Below, in pieces: positions 11,601-24,307 of a stretch of 64,000 nt of DNA (position 1 is its first letter; each line of letters starts with the position of its first letter). The notes under the pieces are model-generated. The model made no database searches. It was not told the origin of the DNA and worked only from the letters and a program-made list of their open reading frames with translations. The stretch comes from Zygnema circumcarinatum. Lineage: Eukaryota; Streptophyta; Zygnematophyceae; Zygnematales; Zygnemataceae. A program made the position numbers and the translations under genes. The stretch is taken from NCBI GenBank assembly GCA_037447605.1, contig CM074804.1:3430776-3494775 (forward strand), written 5' to 3'.

Positions 11601-14600
11601 GAGGAGAATGAGGATCTCCGCCGCAAGCTGATAGATTTGGAGGCGACACAGGCTGCAGTACGTTGTCTTGAAGCAACTTTTACACTACTTAGTGTGTTTC
11701 AAGTCTAGCTCGTTCAGAACATGGTTTTCACCCTAGTTGGTAGTTTCTGATGAGTTGCTTTTTCTTGTGCATGGCATAGTATGGATGAATCCTTGAGCTT
11801 GGATTGTGTATTGAGCATGTTGCACTGCGTCGCCTGTTAATGTCCTGTGTTCATGATGAAGGTTGTTTGTGACATGCACCGGCAGGCTAGTTGGAGCTGA
11901 AATGGTTGTGTGTGCTGTGCAATCTGCTCAAAATCAACGCAAGACTGACCCTGTTTAGCTGACTTGTCGAGACATTCTTTCATGTATCAGAAATTGGTGA
12001 CGCATAGGTCCAATTTTTGGACATCTCTCAATGTTGGTTTATGGCCTATCTTTCATTTAATCTAGGATCAGCAGGATTGTATGACCTATTTAGCATCCTT
12101 GAAGGGGTCAGTTCCTGTGAGACTCTTGCTTAATTTGATGACGCCTACTTGTTTGATTAATCGAAGGGCTTTTGCTTTGAGTTCTTATTTCTTTCACTTG
12201 GCATGATTTTGGTTCAGATGGCTGACAATCCAGCCGCCTTAGAGCATTGGAAACTTCATCTACTCAGGACACAAAATTCGCAGCTTGAGAATCAGGTAAA
12301 TATTCTTTCAAACGTCATCGTGGCATATTGAGGCACATTCCGGATATGCTGCAGTGGTCAGTGCATGGAATCATTGTGTTGACGCTTCGAGCTAGTCTGC
12401 GCAAGAGTTCGCACTACGATGTATTTATACATAGTTTGGATTTGTACGATCTTATTTCCTGATGTTTCCCTCCCTTCAGAGTTCAGACTGTTGCAGCTAG
12501 TTCTGCCTTTGGTCATTCCTCCAAGTTCGGAAGGCCAGACATATGACCTTTGGAAACCTCTATTCCTTTGTCGTGACTTTCAGTCTTGCCAAGTGAAATT
12601 TGTAAGCTCAGTCTTGATTCACTTGACATAATTCTGGATGTTGACAAGTGTGACATGTTTACAATAGGTATCTGCATTCCCTCACTCACTCAATCGCTCA
12701 GGTAGTCCACCCTTAGATCGGTACTTGTGAGACAGGAACGCGGAACGCGGAGTTGTCTCAGTCTGTTTTGGGACTTGGGAAAGACGAACCTGCAGCACTA
12801 GGATAAGTGGGTTTGTCACGGCATGATAGACAGTCGAGGAAAGATGCATCCACGCTCACTAAAAATAACTAGAGTTTCTTTGTATTTGGGTTGCAGCTGC
12901 TTGCCACCACAGCTACCCTCGAGCAAGTTACCGAGTCTAAATCTCAATTGGCCTCCACACTTAGTCATTTTCAGCAAATGGTGAACCGCCTGAGGACAGC
13001 CGAGCAGCTACAAGAGCCGAAAGCTGACTCTGTCTCTCGAACGCCTCGGTCTGCATCAACAGCATCGTCTCTAAGAAGGACGCTTTCTGCTTCAACAAGC
13101 ATTTCCCAAGCACCACCAGCATCTGCTAGGAGGCAAGCTTTGCCAGCTCGCTCATTTCCTCCCACATCAACCACTAGCACTTTAACCACTTCAACTCGGT
13201 CAACAGGAAGCACAAGGCCTTTAAGCACGTCTCCTCGAAACACAAGCACCTCTTCTCGGACTGGAGCTCCTGCCAATACAAGACAGGAGTCCTTGGCTGC
13301 CCGTACTACACCAGCCTCACCCCGCGCTGCTGCTGCAGGACCAGGCCGGAGTCCGACTGTTAGTAAAACTCCTGCTTCTATACGAAGTCCAAGTCCTGGA
13401 ACACTTTCTACATCTGGACAAAGGCGTGAGAGCACTCCTTCTGAACCGCCAGCTACATCTGAGACTCCTGCACCAGTGAGGCTAGCAGTGCCCCTAGAGT
13501 GGGTTGAAGATATGGATCAGTGGGCCCATGGGGTGCTGGAGAAGATTGCACGAAGTAGCAATGAACTGGCAGAATCATCAATCAAAGGGGAGCTTCCAAC
13601 TGCAACAGCCTCCCCAACTGCAGCGAAGAAGTCAAGATTCAGAGTGATTGTTCTTCCGCTTGTGGATAATCCGGTTTTGCCACGAATAACAGAGGACGCG
13701 GATGCAAAAGATTTGGTTACGGTCGACACAAACAATAGCTCGCGACAAGGTGGGCCCGCAAATTCAACAACGCGACCTTTTGTTGTCCTTCTGAAAATGT
13801 TTTATTCGAAGGAGGTGGAATTCCTAACAAAATGCTTTCACAATCGACATGTGTGCAAAGCACGCTCGATTGTAGCAGCGAAATGATTATGTTAAAGCAA
13901 ACTGGAAGTAGTTATGGACTACAGAACTGTCTGCATTAGGCCTGAACGTGCATTTACCTGTTGGACTGCTGCTTTGTGATTGCTTGGCGTAGCTGGTCCT
14001 TTGTTTTCCCCAGTTGATTTGCTCACTTAAGCTACTTATGCAATACCTGAAGGCAGCTGAGTCGACATCTTCATGGGCTTTCTTATTGTTCCGCATAGGA
14101 AAGCTATCAGTTTCACTTCTTTTCCTTCAATATTTGGAATGATGCCGGGTACTTCATCCTCAACTGCTGCGAATTCTGATATGGAGGGGGCTAATGGCTT
14201 GTATACACTTACAAGGTCACAGAGCCCCTCTAAAGAGGCTTCTTATTTTTAATAATTTATTTCTTGAGCAGCAGTTTGGCCATTGCTTCACTGTTGCCGT
14301 CCTGGCACCTAATGGCATAAGCTGAGGATAATCTGTGGGTCTGCCTGTGGATTGCAGAGCATCCCATTCTTGATTTGGTGCGCCTGCGGATTTTGGAAGC
14401 TCAGCTTGGAGGGCTCCATCCACGTCTCCTACGAGCAGCAGAGTTGTTGCACTCTCTGCTTCTGCCATGTCTGCCGACTGAGGTCGGTACACGCCATGGA
14501 GCCTGAGTCCAAACAGACTTTATCCGCACACTTGTTTGCGCTCTTATCCTCTGTTTCGGATACTTTAATATTTTCTTTCCCTCTTCCGCCCCACCTGTCT

Positions 14601-17406
14601 GCTAACTACTTGTTTAGGTTGTGGTTTTCCCTCTCTTCATGTACTGCAAAAAAAGTTTGACTTGTCGACTTGCGTGCTCACCAACATCAGAACATCTCAA
14701 TCGCTTCTACACATATTCATGCTGAGGCTGGATCGATTTTTAGCTAGTAATGTAGATGCAATGATGCGCGAGTTTCTCAAGTTGGAAATGCGACCTTTGT
14801 TGAACAAGGGAGATGGTAGGGGCATGTTTCATTCACGTTCCATTGTATCTTTGCCCTCTTTTAGAATTTGCGCTTTGTAGTTTGCAAGAAGCTGATCGTC
14901 ATTTTTTTAGGTAGTGTTGCAATCAATGTTTTATCCTATGGTTGGAGCTAAAGCATACACTGTCATTGAATTGGAGTTTTCAGCTTACACCTTAATTGAT
15001 AAGATACTCTGGCATAAGAAGAAGGTAAGAGTTTTGAAATATGAGCTTACTTTTTGTATTTGTTGTCCAAATGAAGTGACTTAGGCTGTTAATGGGTAGT
15101 TGCTGAATTTTTTCAATGGATGTTGCCTGTCGTATTCCTACCTGGTCAATGGCTGCAGACAATTGAGGGTGTCGAACAGGAGCTATCAAATGTGGATGCA
15201 GCTCTTCAAGAGGCAGCAGAAACTCTCAGCCATGTGTCTGTATTTGTACCGCTTTTGGCTACATGGGGAGGCCAAGACTCGTTAGTGTCTTCACAACTAA
15301 GGGCCGCATTGGCGCAAGCAGTAAGCACATCATATGACGATAGAAGAGGGAACGAGAGTGGTCTTGAAGGGCCAGACATAGCAGGGCAAGTGAAGGATGG
15401 CAAAAGCCTGAAGATGGGGAAAGGGGACGAGCTAGCACCATTGGAGGACATTATTAAAAGTTTAATGAAAATCAAAGACACTGTGGAAGCAGGCTCAAGA
15501 GAAAAGGAGGTGAATGAGCAGCTGGAGACCACGATACAACAAACCAGGTTGGTATACTGGTTGCTTTGATTGGTTGCTCAGATGGAATCACTTGTTGGGC
15601 CGTTTTGCTAAGTTGCGATGTTTCCTTCAATCAGTCTACTGAGTCATTTGAACCAAACCATGGGTGCTCTCTTTGCTGCTTTCCTCATCAGTAAGGGTGA
15701 GGCCACAGAAAGATGCCTTCATGCAATTCAGTAACCCATGCCCCAAATAAGGTGGAGTTGTGAGTGTCTTGCAACGTATGACGAAGTGGAGCTGACCAAA
15801 GGCAGGAATCATGATGATATGCAGACGGTTGGATTTCGTGTGGCGGAGTGAGAAACGTGCGCAAGAGGAGGAGATCGCCTTTTACAGAGGCTGCCATGCA
15901 GTCAATGTGAGTCTGTAATTCCCTTGCAATTGTAGGTATTTGGGATGTTCAGGCTGATTTTCCTTCATGCAATCATTAACGTATAGACAATTGTATTAAG
16001 GTTATTTGTGGAGGCACTGTCCACCCTGTACCGTGTTTGTGTGAAGATAGTCTTTAGCCCTTGGAGAGCCTTCTGCGGTGATATCAATATCTTGATGTTG
16101 ACGTGCCAATGACCGTTTACGCAGCTGTACTGAATGATGCAGGCGGCGCATGTGGAGAGGGTCACTCGCGTGGCACAAAGTGCATTGGAGAATGCCTTAG
16201 GAAATGCAACTAAGGTCATAGCTGTCGCTGCAGCAGCCATTCAACAGGTATGGTTGTGGGCCCCAGCCCCTCCTGTGCCGTAGGCTGTGACATGGATTGG
16301 CGTGCTAGAGAGTAAGCGTGGAAGCAGAGATGACACGTACATTATCAGCTCTTTTGTTTGATGACGTCGAATAGCAGCCTGCGCTTGCCATTTGTTTTCA
16401 GGCCAAGTTATAATTAAAATAAAGCTGTTGTATTGGTATTTGTTGGAGTCTAATGCGGCTCAAAAAACCAAATGTGTGATATCCTGACAAGAATGGCCTT
16501 CATGCTTTGCTCCAGGTTCTAATCGCTATGCACCAGAGCCAAACCATGTCTTCAGACGAAGCAGACGTGCAAGTGCTCAAGCAGCTGCAGGTAAGGAGAC
16601 TCTGTGGCCTTGATGTGAGACCTAAATTGTTTGTGGTGTTGTTCTCTGTGCACTTGATTTGCATTGAGCTGGGTGTACTTATGAATCCTTCAAATTCTGG
16701 ATCGACCTCTTGTATTGTCCGGAAAAAAATGATATCAAACAGCACTGTTTAGCCCGTCACATTGGATGAAGGCAGGCAAATGTAATTTTTGATAGACTAG
16801 CTCCTTCACAAAAGCTGCACAATGGACGCCGTCTGCCTTCATTCTCCGTTTAATCCAACGTTTCGCTGAAACCACATGGTTGCATGCTTTGATTCCTGCA
16901 GAGTGCTGCCCCATCCCTGCGACGATTTGTGGAAGTATTGCCAGAGACTCTAAAGACTCTGTCAGCTGGGGGAGAAGGGGACGGGGAAGGGGGAGGGGAA
17001 GGAACTCCGTCTATAGTGAAACAGGCAGCCGGGAAAGTGATGAGCGCCCTTGAGCGAGAGTACAAGGACCGCCTCCAGGTGAGAGGCGTGCGGGAGTTCT
17101 GTGATGCTCGTCCATCCCGTATGGTGTCCATCCAGACTTAGAAAAGCTTCACACTTTTGGAATTCGAAACCATACGCGCTTTCTCGCGAAATAAGTACTA
17201 ACAGCGAATTGAAAAGTACTTCCTTCCAAAACAAACAAATTTCATTTCAAAGTTTCAAGTCAGAAATCCCCAAATGTTCAAGGTGGACGTTAGGTCTAGG
17301 TAACCGCACTCGACTTTTAGCTGGAACACATTTGGATATAAGCACATAGAGAAATTCTCCCTTGCTCGCTCCGTACCCCCCACTCCCCACTCCCCCNNNN
17401 NNNNNN

Positions 17407-17446
<40 letters not shown>

Positions 17447-17700
17447 CCCCCTTCTCCCCTCTGTGAATGCTTAAGCCTAGCCCTATATGTAGGCTCTGAA
17501 ACCGGCTTTAACCCTTGAGCTCACTCGCTTCCTTGGCCGTGGTGTATGGTTTCCTTCAAATTTTGCAGGTTATTTTTGAGAGTCTACAGACAAAGCGTGG
17601 GGAAGCTTACAGACTGAGGAGTATTTCGATTCCCCCCTCTCGGAGCTCTGTCTCTCCTTCGAGCATTGTCACCAGCTCAGAAGCTTTCAATGGAGTGTGA
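8615..17700 (+). CDS. Large Ser/Pro/Arg-rich coiled-coil protein, family not recognised
   Basis: A 14-exon model with matching phases throughout gives 1022 residues: 8615-9517, 9950-9973, 11586-11657, 12218-12295, 12897-13749, 14358-14486, 14744-14815, 14984-15024, 15159-15547, 15888-15906, 16143-16247, 16516-16590, 16902-17078 and 17569-17700 (TGA). Residues 1-301 are Ser/Thr/Pro/Arg/Gly-rich, basic and probably disordered. Residues 310 to about 395 form a coiled coil (NALQEENEDLRRKLIDLEAT, then LHLLRTQNSQLENQ). A second Ser/Pro/Arg-rich stretch follows, and then a largely helical C-terminal half (HPILDLVRLRILEAQLGGL, AYTLIDKILWHKKK, VERVTRVAQSALENALG). A basic disordered arm beside a coil is common in microtubule-binding proteins, but that is only an analogy. 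The 19-nt exon at 15888 is the least certain. I do not know its function. Confidence 0.85.
17388..17445 (+). repeat. Poly-C tract with assembly gap of 10 N
   Basis: Ten N (17397-17406) sit in a C homopolymer of at least 39 bases on the right side, inside the last intron (17079-17568) of the coiled-coil gene. The true length is unknown, since homopolymer slippage or a sequencing drop-out probably caused the gap. No coding sequence is affected in the model. Confidence 0.95.
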
Positions 17701-18780
17701 GCACTGCATTGTGAGTACGTGCGTTGTCGGAACATCCTTATTTGTCACAAGCTGGAATAAAATTTGCTTTTCTTTTTTTCTGTCCTCTTTCTGCAAGAAG
17801 GCCACTCTGCAGTATGGAAGATTCCACTTTTCCACTCTCCCTCCCATTCAATGAAATCGTAATGCTCGTATGTAAGATTTTCTCCAGCACCATGATGCGT
17901 TGCGGGTACTATTAAAACGAGAGCGTGAATGTATTACTTGCTTGCCTGCCTTTCATTTTTATGGAAAAGAAGCGTCCACATATTTCCATGAGCGAATTGG
18001 CAAATGACAGAATGACAGAATTCCTCGCTTTTTCGTTTTTGGCTTTTAGTGGTACCAAAGACACCTGATCCATTTCTGATCCTCCTGTGCTATCGAACAA
18101 TACATGTCGGGGTTGTAGCAACCTGCACTTAATTGGAGTTGGAGGGAAGGGGTTGTTTTAGTACCACACCTGTATGTGTCTGAAACTTTTTAACATTTTA
18201 AACCTGTCCTTTTACAGAACTAAAGTGCGAATTACACTGTACTTTTCGTGGTCCAGACGGTCGCATTTTACTCTTCCTTTTATTTTCGTACCTTCTCCCT
18301 ACAGAGCTGCCCCATACTCACTGGCCCTTCCGCAGAACAGATTTTTAAAAAGTGAAAATAAATTTGAAAAAGCATGAGAACGAATCCTAAGTGAAAGACG
18401 AAGTAGGCAGTAATGGATGGAGGATGGTAGGAGTAGCTCCTAGGAGTAGCAGTTAGGATGGAGAAGGCAGTCCAATTCCCACATTTATAGCGGCCCATCT
18501 CGTGATCCACTAGTTCTGTTATTAGCAGTTTGAAGGAAACAACAGCATTAAATTCGGGGCTTGACGGGATATTTTTATTTACAATCTCCGCTAACTCTAA
18601 TCATTAACACTGTGGACAGCTGAATGGACAACTTCAGCTTAGTCTTCAAAGACCTTCAGAGGCTTAGACTTCATTAAGGGCAATTTATTTCAGTAATAAA
18701 GGCATGAAATACACTGTTGGCATCATCTGCCTATTGCCCATTTCTCAAAGGATTGACGTCCCCACTAAAGAAGGCGTTCA
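17701..18780. other. Convergent 3' intergenic region
   Basis: This lies between the 3' ends of two convergent genes, the coiled-coil gene (+) and the kelch gene (-). It is T-rich then A-rich, with AATAAA-like words near 17757, 18356 and 18697. No gene was recognised. Confidence 0.6.
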
Positions 18781-21052
18781 TCATCTACTGCTGAAGGCCT
18801 TTTCAAAGAGTTGGCGGTACTCGCTTTGCAGCTCGGCGATGTCTGCCAGACGAATCTGCAGACACACAGACCATCCCCTTGCTGCAGCTCAGATGAATAA
18901 CCGAGAAGACTGGCTTTCACTATTGCTGATATCATTATGATGATATTAAGCTGCGACCCCAGCCCATCCCATTACTAACTCGACTGATAATTTGAAACAA
19001 ACAGAAAGAAAGTCCTCAAAATCTTTCCTGAACTCTAAGGAACGGATAAGCACCTCTTGCACGTTAGAGACATGGTAGAAGCGCCACGCCGGATGATCAC
19101 CTTCGTGTGAGTCAGTCAGTGCACCACTGCTCCCCCAGCAAGTGATTGCAATCATTGACTGCAGTAAATGCATCATACATACTGTTTTCTAGAAGGAAAA
19201 AAAGTAGCTTTGAAGGAAGGGAATGTGCTGCTCACAGATCAATGTAAGCTGCCAGTCGGTGGTAGTCCGAAAGAAGTGGGCTTAATTCTCTCATGCTAAG
19301 GTGGTTTGGATCCACCTGAGTCAGATGCAAACGTGCTGCCTCTACCGCCTTCTGCAAACATGCTGTCAACAAATGAAAAGAAACGCACGGAGCTAGAAAG
19401 CTCTCACTGACTTAAATCTGCTAAGTTGCGCACAGCATCTGGTGCTTTTCTGTTCTTACTGCGGGAGAAATCTTTCTAGTAGCGGCCTCATTCGTTTGCT
19501 GTGCTGAAAGGATGCGTAGCCCTAAATGGACGAGCTCGCCATCATCCAAGCCATGCACCGAGCGCACTACCCCCGGCGCTGCAGATGGCGGTTTTTCAGA
19601 AAGCTCCATTTTTTTCCGAAGGGAAGCCATAGAGCTGTCGTCTGGAATCTGTGCATGTTCCAGTTTTCGACCAGCCAATTCACCTTCATGACTTCCATGG
19701 CCATCACTCCATCAAGAATGCAATGGATCGCAACATTTGCATAGGAACTTAAAGCATCCAAATAAGGAACAATAAATCAATAAATAGAGCGTGAGTAGAG
19801 TCTTCCGTCTGACACATAGAGAACTTACAAAGTTTGTCCCTATAGCTGGTTTGTGCTCCTCTTCAAGCTGAGGAGCCATAGCTGCCTTTTGCTCCGCTTC
19901 ACGCTGAGCCGCCTTTTTAGCAAGAGGATCATCTGCCATGGTGAAAGACCAGTTCAATTCATGCATGCAAGGCTACTAAAGAAAAAAAATCGGTGAAAAT
20001 GAAAAGAGTTCAGAGTTCCGCTCCCAGGAACGTAAATCAGGAGCTCAAGACAAAGACGATCAAGGAGGGGAAAGGAAGGAGGAGAAAGGAGTGGAGATTA
20101 GAATACAAACCAGGCAGTATATGGGAACCCGAAAAGAACGTATCATAGTTAGTAGGGAGGAAAGCGATGCACAAAGACGGATTCCTAGAGTTGGTTTTGA
20201 AGGCCTCCTCCTCTCTACGCCCTGAGAAAATTGCCCAGGGCTCCCATCATGCACTCACCATCGGAAACCAGCCACCAAATGTCATCAAATGTCGTCTTCC
20301 CATCGAAACCTCCCATTAGCAGCAATCGTTTATCGACACGTGTCATTGTGTGATAAGCACGAGGAGGTGGCGGCTCGCTGCTTATCGCCAACTTCCGCCA
20401 TTGGACAGTTGCTGCTCCCATTCATTCCCATCTTCCCGATAGATGTTTAGTGCCTCAGCAAAAGGTACTGGTCCAAGAAAGGTTCTATGTTCTAACTTTC
20501 ATCACCGCTCTTCAAAGCAATGCAACATAGACCTCTCCCGCAGAGAAGCCGCAGCAAGCGCACCTCTATCCAGTACAACGCAGTCATTAAAGTACACGTC
20601 GTACCGAGAGATCCACCCTCCCGTACCATGGCCTCCAAAGATAACTACCTGCCCTCATGGCAAAAAAAGGTTCTCAATACGGTGAAGGGCCACCAAGAAA
20701 AAGCCCCTATTTACCGTGACCATGTCTCGTCTACTTACAGCTCATGTGCTGCCAAAAGTAGGACTCTTCATTCAGGTTCTGGGAGAACCCATGACTTTTG
20801 CGCCTCAAAGAATAGAAATATGATTACACCCTCTGAGGACAACCTCGCCAATGCTTACCAGAGTTCCAATAGCGGAAGATGTATGGCCACAGCGGGCAGC
20901 CGGTGAGCTTCCCGGAATTTTTAAATTGGTCCATGCAACTTCCTTTTCTGCCTTAAACCAGCCTCCAGAAACCTGCCACGAATCAGCAATTGCTCCTTTT
21001 CCCATTAAGACTACAAGTTCCTGCGAATTCTCAGACGTTATTACTATTTCCT

Positions 21053-21083
<31 letters not shown>

Positions 21084-23841
21084 AGGAAAAAGCTCGATTT
21101 ATGCCCTCTCCATCAGTAGAATACCATATATGCATACAAAATCTCGATTCTTCATTATTTGCTCCTCTGCTCCCTTCATAAGCATACGCATCAATAATAA
21201 AAGTGCATTATTGCAGGTGCCTGGCTATCGCTCACCATCGTCAAACAGGCCCTTCAAGGCCCAGAGATCGCCCATAATTGGGCCCCCACCTCCTGCTCAC
21301 CGCCAGACTTATTACATTAGTTAAATACTGAGAAAAAAGGGGAAGGAAGGGAAAGAGGGGCCTGGAGAAGGGAACGAGAAGCAGAGATTCCACCAAACGG
21401 GAAGAAGAGAAGAAAGGGAAGAAGGGGAAGTGGGAGACGAAGGGGGCTAAGAGGAGGATGGAGACCAGGTGGAAGGGGGAGGAAGGGGGAGGTTAGAAGG
21501 GAAGGAAAAGGCAGACGAAACACACTCCTACAGTTATCCCCTCCGCTGCTTGTACGCTCCTTCATCATTTCTTCTCTCTTGCCTACTGGCTTTCCTCAAT
21601 GGCTCTGAAACTAGGAGACACACACTCCACAGGGAAGGTAAAGAAGGCCTTAAAGTGATAAATTTACCGCGCCCTCCCAATATGAGGAGACGCTTCTCCA
21701 CCATGATCGCAGTATGCCCACATCGCGGAGCAGGTCCTCCACCATTCACGGTTAGCTGCCGCCACTCCAGTGACACTGCACACGCAGCAGAGATGCATAC
21801 GTGCACTTCCATTTAATTAAGGTCAAACCAAATTATGCACTACTATGCTAACGATAAGCGGCTTGAGTTAGTCATCTGCCAATCAGGACCCGGACCATGT
21901 TGCGCACTTGAATATAACGTGACTCCCCATCAGAAACATGCCATTTGCCTACAGCAAGCACAGTTACAGTTCTTGGCGCCTGCATAGAGATACCATGGAT
22001 TCTTCCTAACGACAGTCTTGGGTGGGAGAACTCACTTGTATCGAGGATGCAGATGTCAGACAACCACTTGGACCCATCCCATCCGCCGAATCTGCAAAAT
22101 CAAATTCGACAAATAGGTAAAAACCACTGCATGAGGATTTAAAGTGAGAAGCTGAAGTGATTACTAACAGCAAATCCCCTTTGAAGTTAATCTTTCACTT
22201 AATTTATCACGATAATCGTTCATCTGTCAAAGACTTCAGCAATTAGGCGCCCCTTTCTAGTCCTATGCGAAAGGCTTAGTTCATGCTACTGTTCTCCAAC
22301 TGATTAGAGAGACACTCACAAGACAACCCGTCCATTGCCGACTGCAGTAGAAGTCGCAAAATCACGGCCAGGTGGCTGCTCTCCATAACTTGATAGGTCT
22401 GCCCACTGCCAAGTGTCTATCCCAACCCCAAATAGGCAGAAATCCACTACATATTATCAGCAACAAAGTTTGCGATATTATGGAAAAAAACCCACCGCCA
22501 ATATCTGAAAAGAGACACCCGGCTCGCAACTTGCCTGTGTCCAGCATCCAGAAATCTCCAAGCCTGCAAATTCCAAACAAACCGTCCATCGTTTTAGCAT
22601 GAGAGTTCCCCCCATTAAATTGCATCTGCAACTTCAGCCAGGACGAATCCAGACAGTAGACTTCTTGATGCAGCTGGAAGCAACTTCAGCCCCCTTCCAC
22701 CTTTGGCTAAATCCCAACCCATAAAAATGGCAAATCTATCTTTTGCTTTGCCAAGTAATTCAAATATAAACTAAACTAAACATTAAACTAAATATCTCAG
22801 TCGTCATGGTGCTTCTGCGTACCGTTTCTTCCCGCTCCTGCCCCCAAAGAGAAGCATATGGCAGTCGACAGCCACTGCTGTGTGAAAGGCTCGAGGGCCG
22901 GGCCCTACTATGCCGTCCTTCACGCTGCCCGAGCATTGCGGTCGATACCAAAGATTGTTTGCTGATTGCCCAGCATTCTACCAATGAATGGTCAGGACTG
23001 ATTGCCTGTGGCTGCAGAAAGTTTCCCTCCCTGCCCAACTGAGCTCCTTTCAACACCATTATCTTCGCAATAAGCACAGAGTGCTGTACTGAGTAGGTCC
23101 CTATTTTCAGCGTTACTTTTTCTACTATCTGTTCGGCTCAATCCAAGTACCTTATTGACACCGTTAAGAAAATAAGTTGCATTAGACAATGTGGCGCGAC
23201 GACAGGGTTGGCCGAATCAGTTGCATTTGAAACTAATCCAAATGAGTTAAGAACAGCAAAAAATGTGTCACGAAAAAACTAGCGGCCACGCAATTAGCAT
23301 TGCATTAAGGCACCACGTTGATAGGAGTGCACACTGCCTTTAACTTAAATCCCATATGTTGCTTCCCTTTCATAACGACCTCCAGCAAAAATTCCCTTGC
23401 AAATGTCAACTCTCCAAGCAAACGGTCCACGTGTACAAACCCTAATCTGATGTTCTCTGCATAGTCCATAAAGTTTCTCTCAACATCCCAACTCGCTCCC
23501 CTCCCATCGCCAACAAACTCGACTCGCTCCCCTCCCTCCCCGTCCCTCCCCCCACCCTCTTCCTCCTACCCTTCTTCCCTCTCTCGAGTAAAGAAGCAGA
23601 GAGCTACCTCACCTGCATCCAGCACGATGATGTCATCAAGAAACACTTTGTCCCGCAGGCCCCCGAAAACCACGAGCTTTCCTGCACTCGTCACTACTGC
23701 TGTGTGGCCGCTGCGCGGGCCAGGCAGCTCCCCTGAAAAGTCTCCTGCTCGGGCCCGCACCCACCGCATGCTCGCCTGCGCGCCCCCGCCTGAAGAGTCG
23801 GCGGAGCGCCCTCCAACAAGGCCGGAGAGGAGCCCCTCCAT
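18781..23841 (-). CDS. Kelch-repeat (six-bladed propeller) protein with helical tail
   Basis: Fifteen exons on the minus strand join in phase to give 532 residues, starting [11 protein letters not shown] at 23841: 23841-23613, 22961-22823, 22563-22535, 22416-22320, 22091-22036, 21775-21668, 21292-21236, 20947-20859, 20648-20564, 20411-20259, 19932-19829, 19648-19460, 19351-19236, 19126-19054 and 18855-18781. Six kelch motifs are visible, each with PR(S/A)xHTA, a hydrophobic strand, GG, and D/W/L-D: for example [10 protein letters not shown]...[15 protein letters not shown]...[33 protein letters not shown]...[14 protein letters not shown]...VVIFGG and PRAYHTMT...LLLMGGFDG. This is enough for one propeller. 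After it comes an acidic/basic helical tail ([17 protein letters not shown]). Kelch propellers act as protein-binding platforms; the partner is unknown. One intron (22417-22534) uses a GC donor, and exon 10 has a NAGNAG acceptor that can add one residue. Confidence 0.9.
21054..21082 (+). repeat. CTG trinucleotide repeat in an intron
   Basis: A run of about nine CTG/GCT units lies in the kelch-gene intron between 20948 and 21235. It is not in coding sequence. Confidence 0.9.
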
Positions 23842-24307
23842 GGCTCCCTCCTACTCCCTCTCTCCCTCTCTCTCTCCCTTTCCTTAGGGGGAGGGCTCCC
23901 TCTCTTCAACGTCCCTCGCTCTCCTGAAAGGTGTCCCCTTCCTGAATAGGGATGGTCGCACGAGAGAAAATAAAATCCTAGTTTTTGTAAATAGGGGATT
24001 ACTATTGACACACCTTATTGTAAAGATACACACCTTAAAAAAACCCCAAAAACCATAATAACCCTCCAAAAAAATCTGATCGGCAAAAAACGGTGTGTAT
24101 CTAGACAAAAAGATGTGTAATTAGCATTTTCCTTACAGTTACAGTACCGTAAAACCGAACAGGCTGAGAAATTGCTAAGCGAATTTACGTAATTTCTCAA
24201 TTCTCACCCCCAGAGAATTGACATTGAACTTGGACTTCAAACACGCCAGGTCGAAAACAAAAAAGTTCAGAGGGGAGCAGGGAAGTCGGGGAGGGAGGGA
24301 GGCAGCC
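23842..24307. promoter_or_regulatory. Divergent promoter region between kelch and epimerase genes
   Basis: The region is 466 bp between the two start codons on opposite strands. The part next to the kelch ATG is CT-rich on the plus strand; the middle is AT-rich with repeated AAAAACC/TGTGTA words; and a GGGAGGGAGG purine stretch precedes the epimerase ATG. No canonical TATA box stands out. Shared regulation is an inference from spacing. Confidence 0.5.

Noticed and set aside
20215-20480. Apparent frameshift in a kelch exon (frame [10 protein letters not shown] running into [10 protein letters not shown])
   Set aside because: Using the GAGCAG acceptor at 20412-20417 joins the blades in phase, so no frameshift is needed; the upstream frame is intronic.
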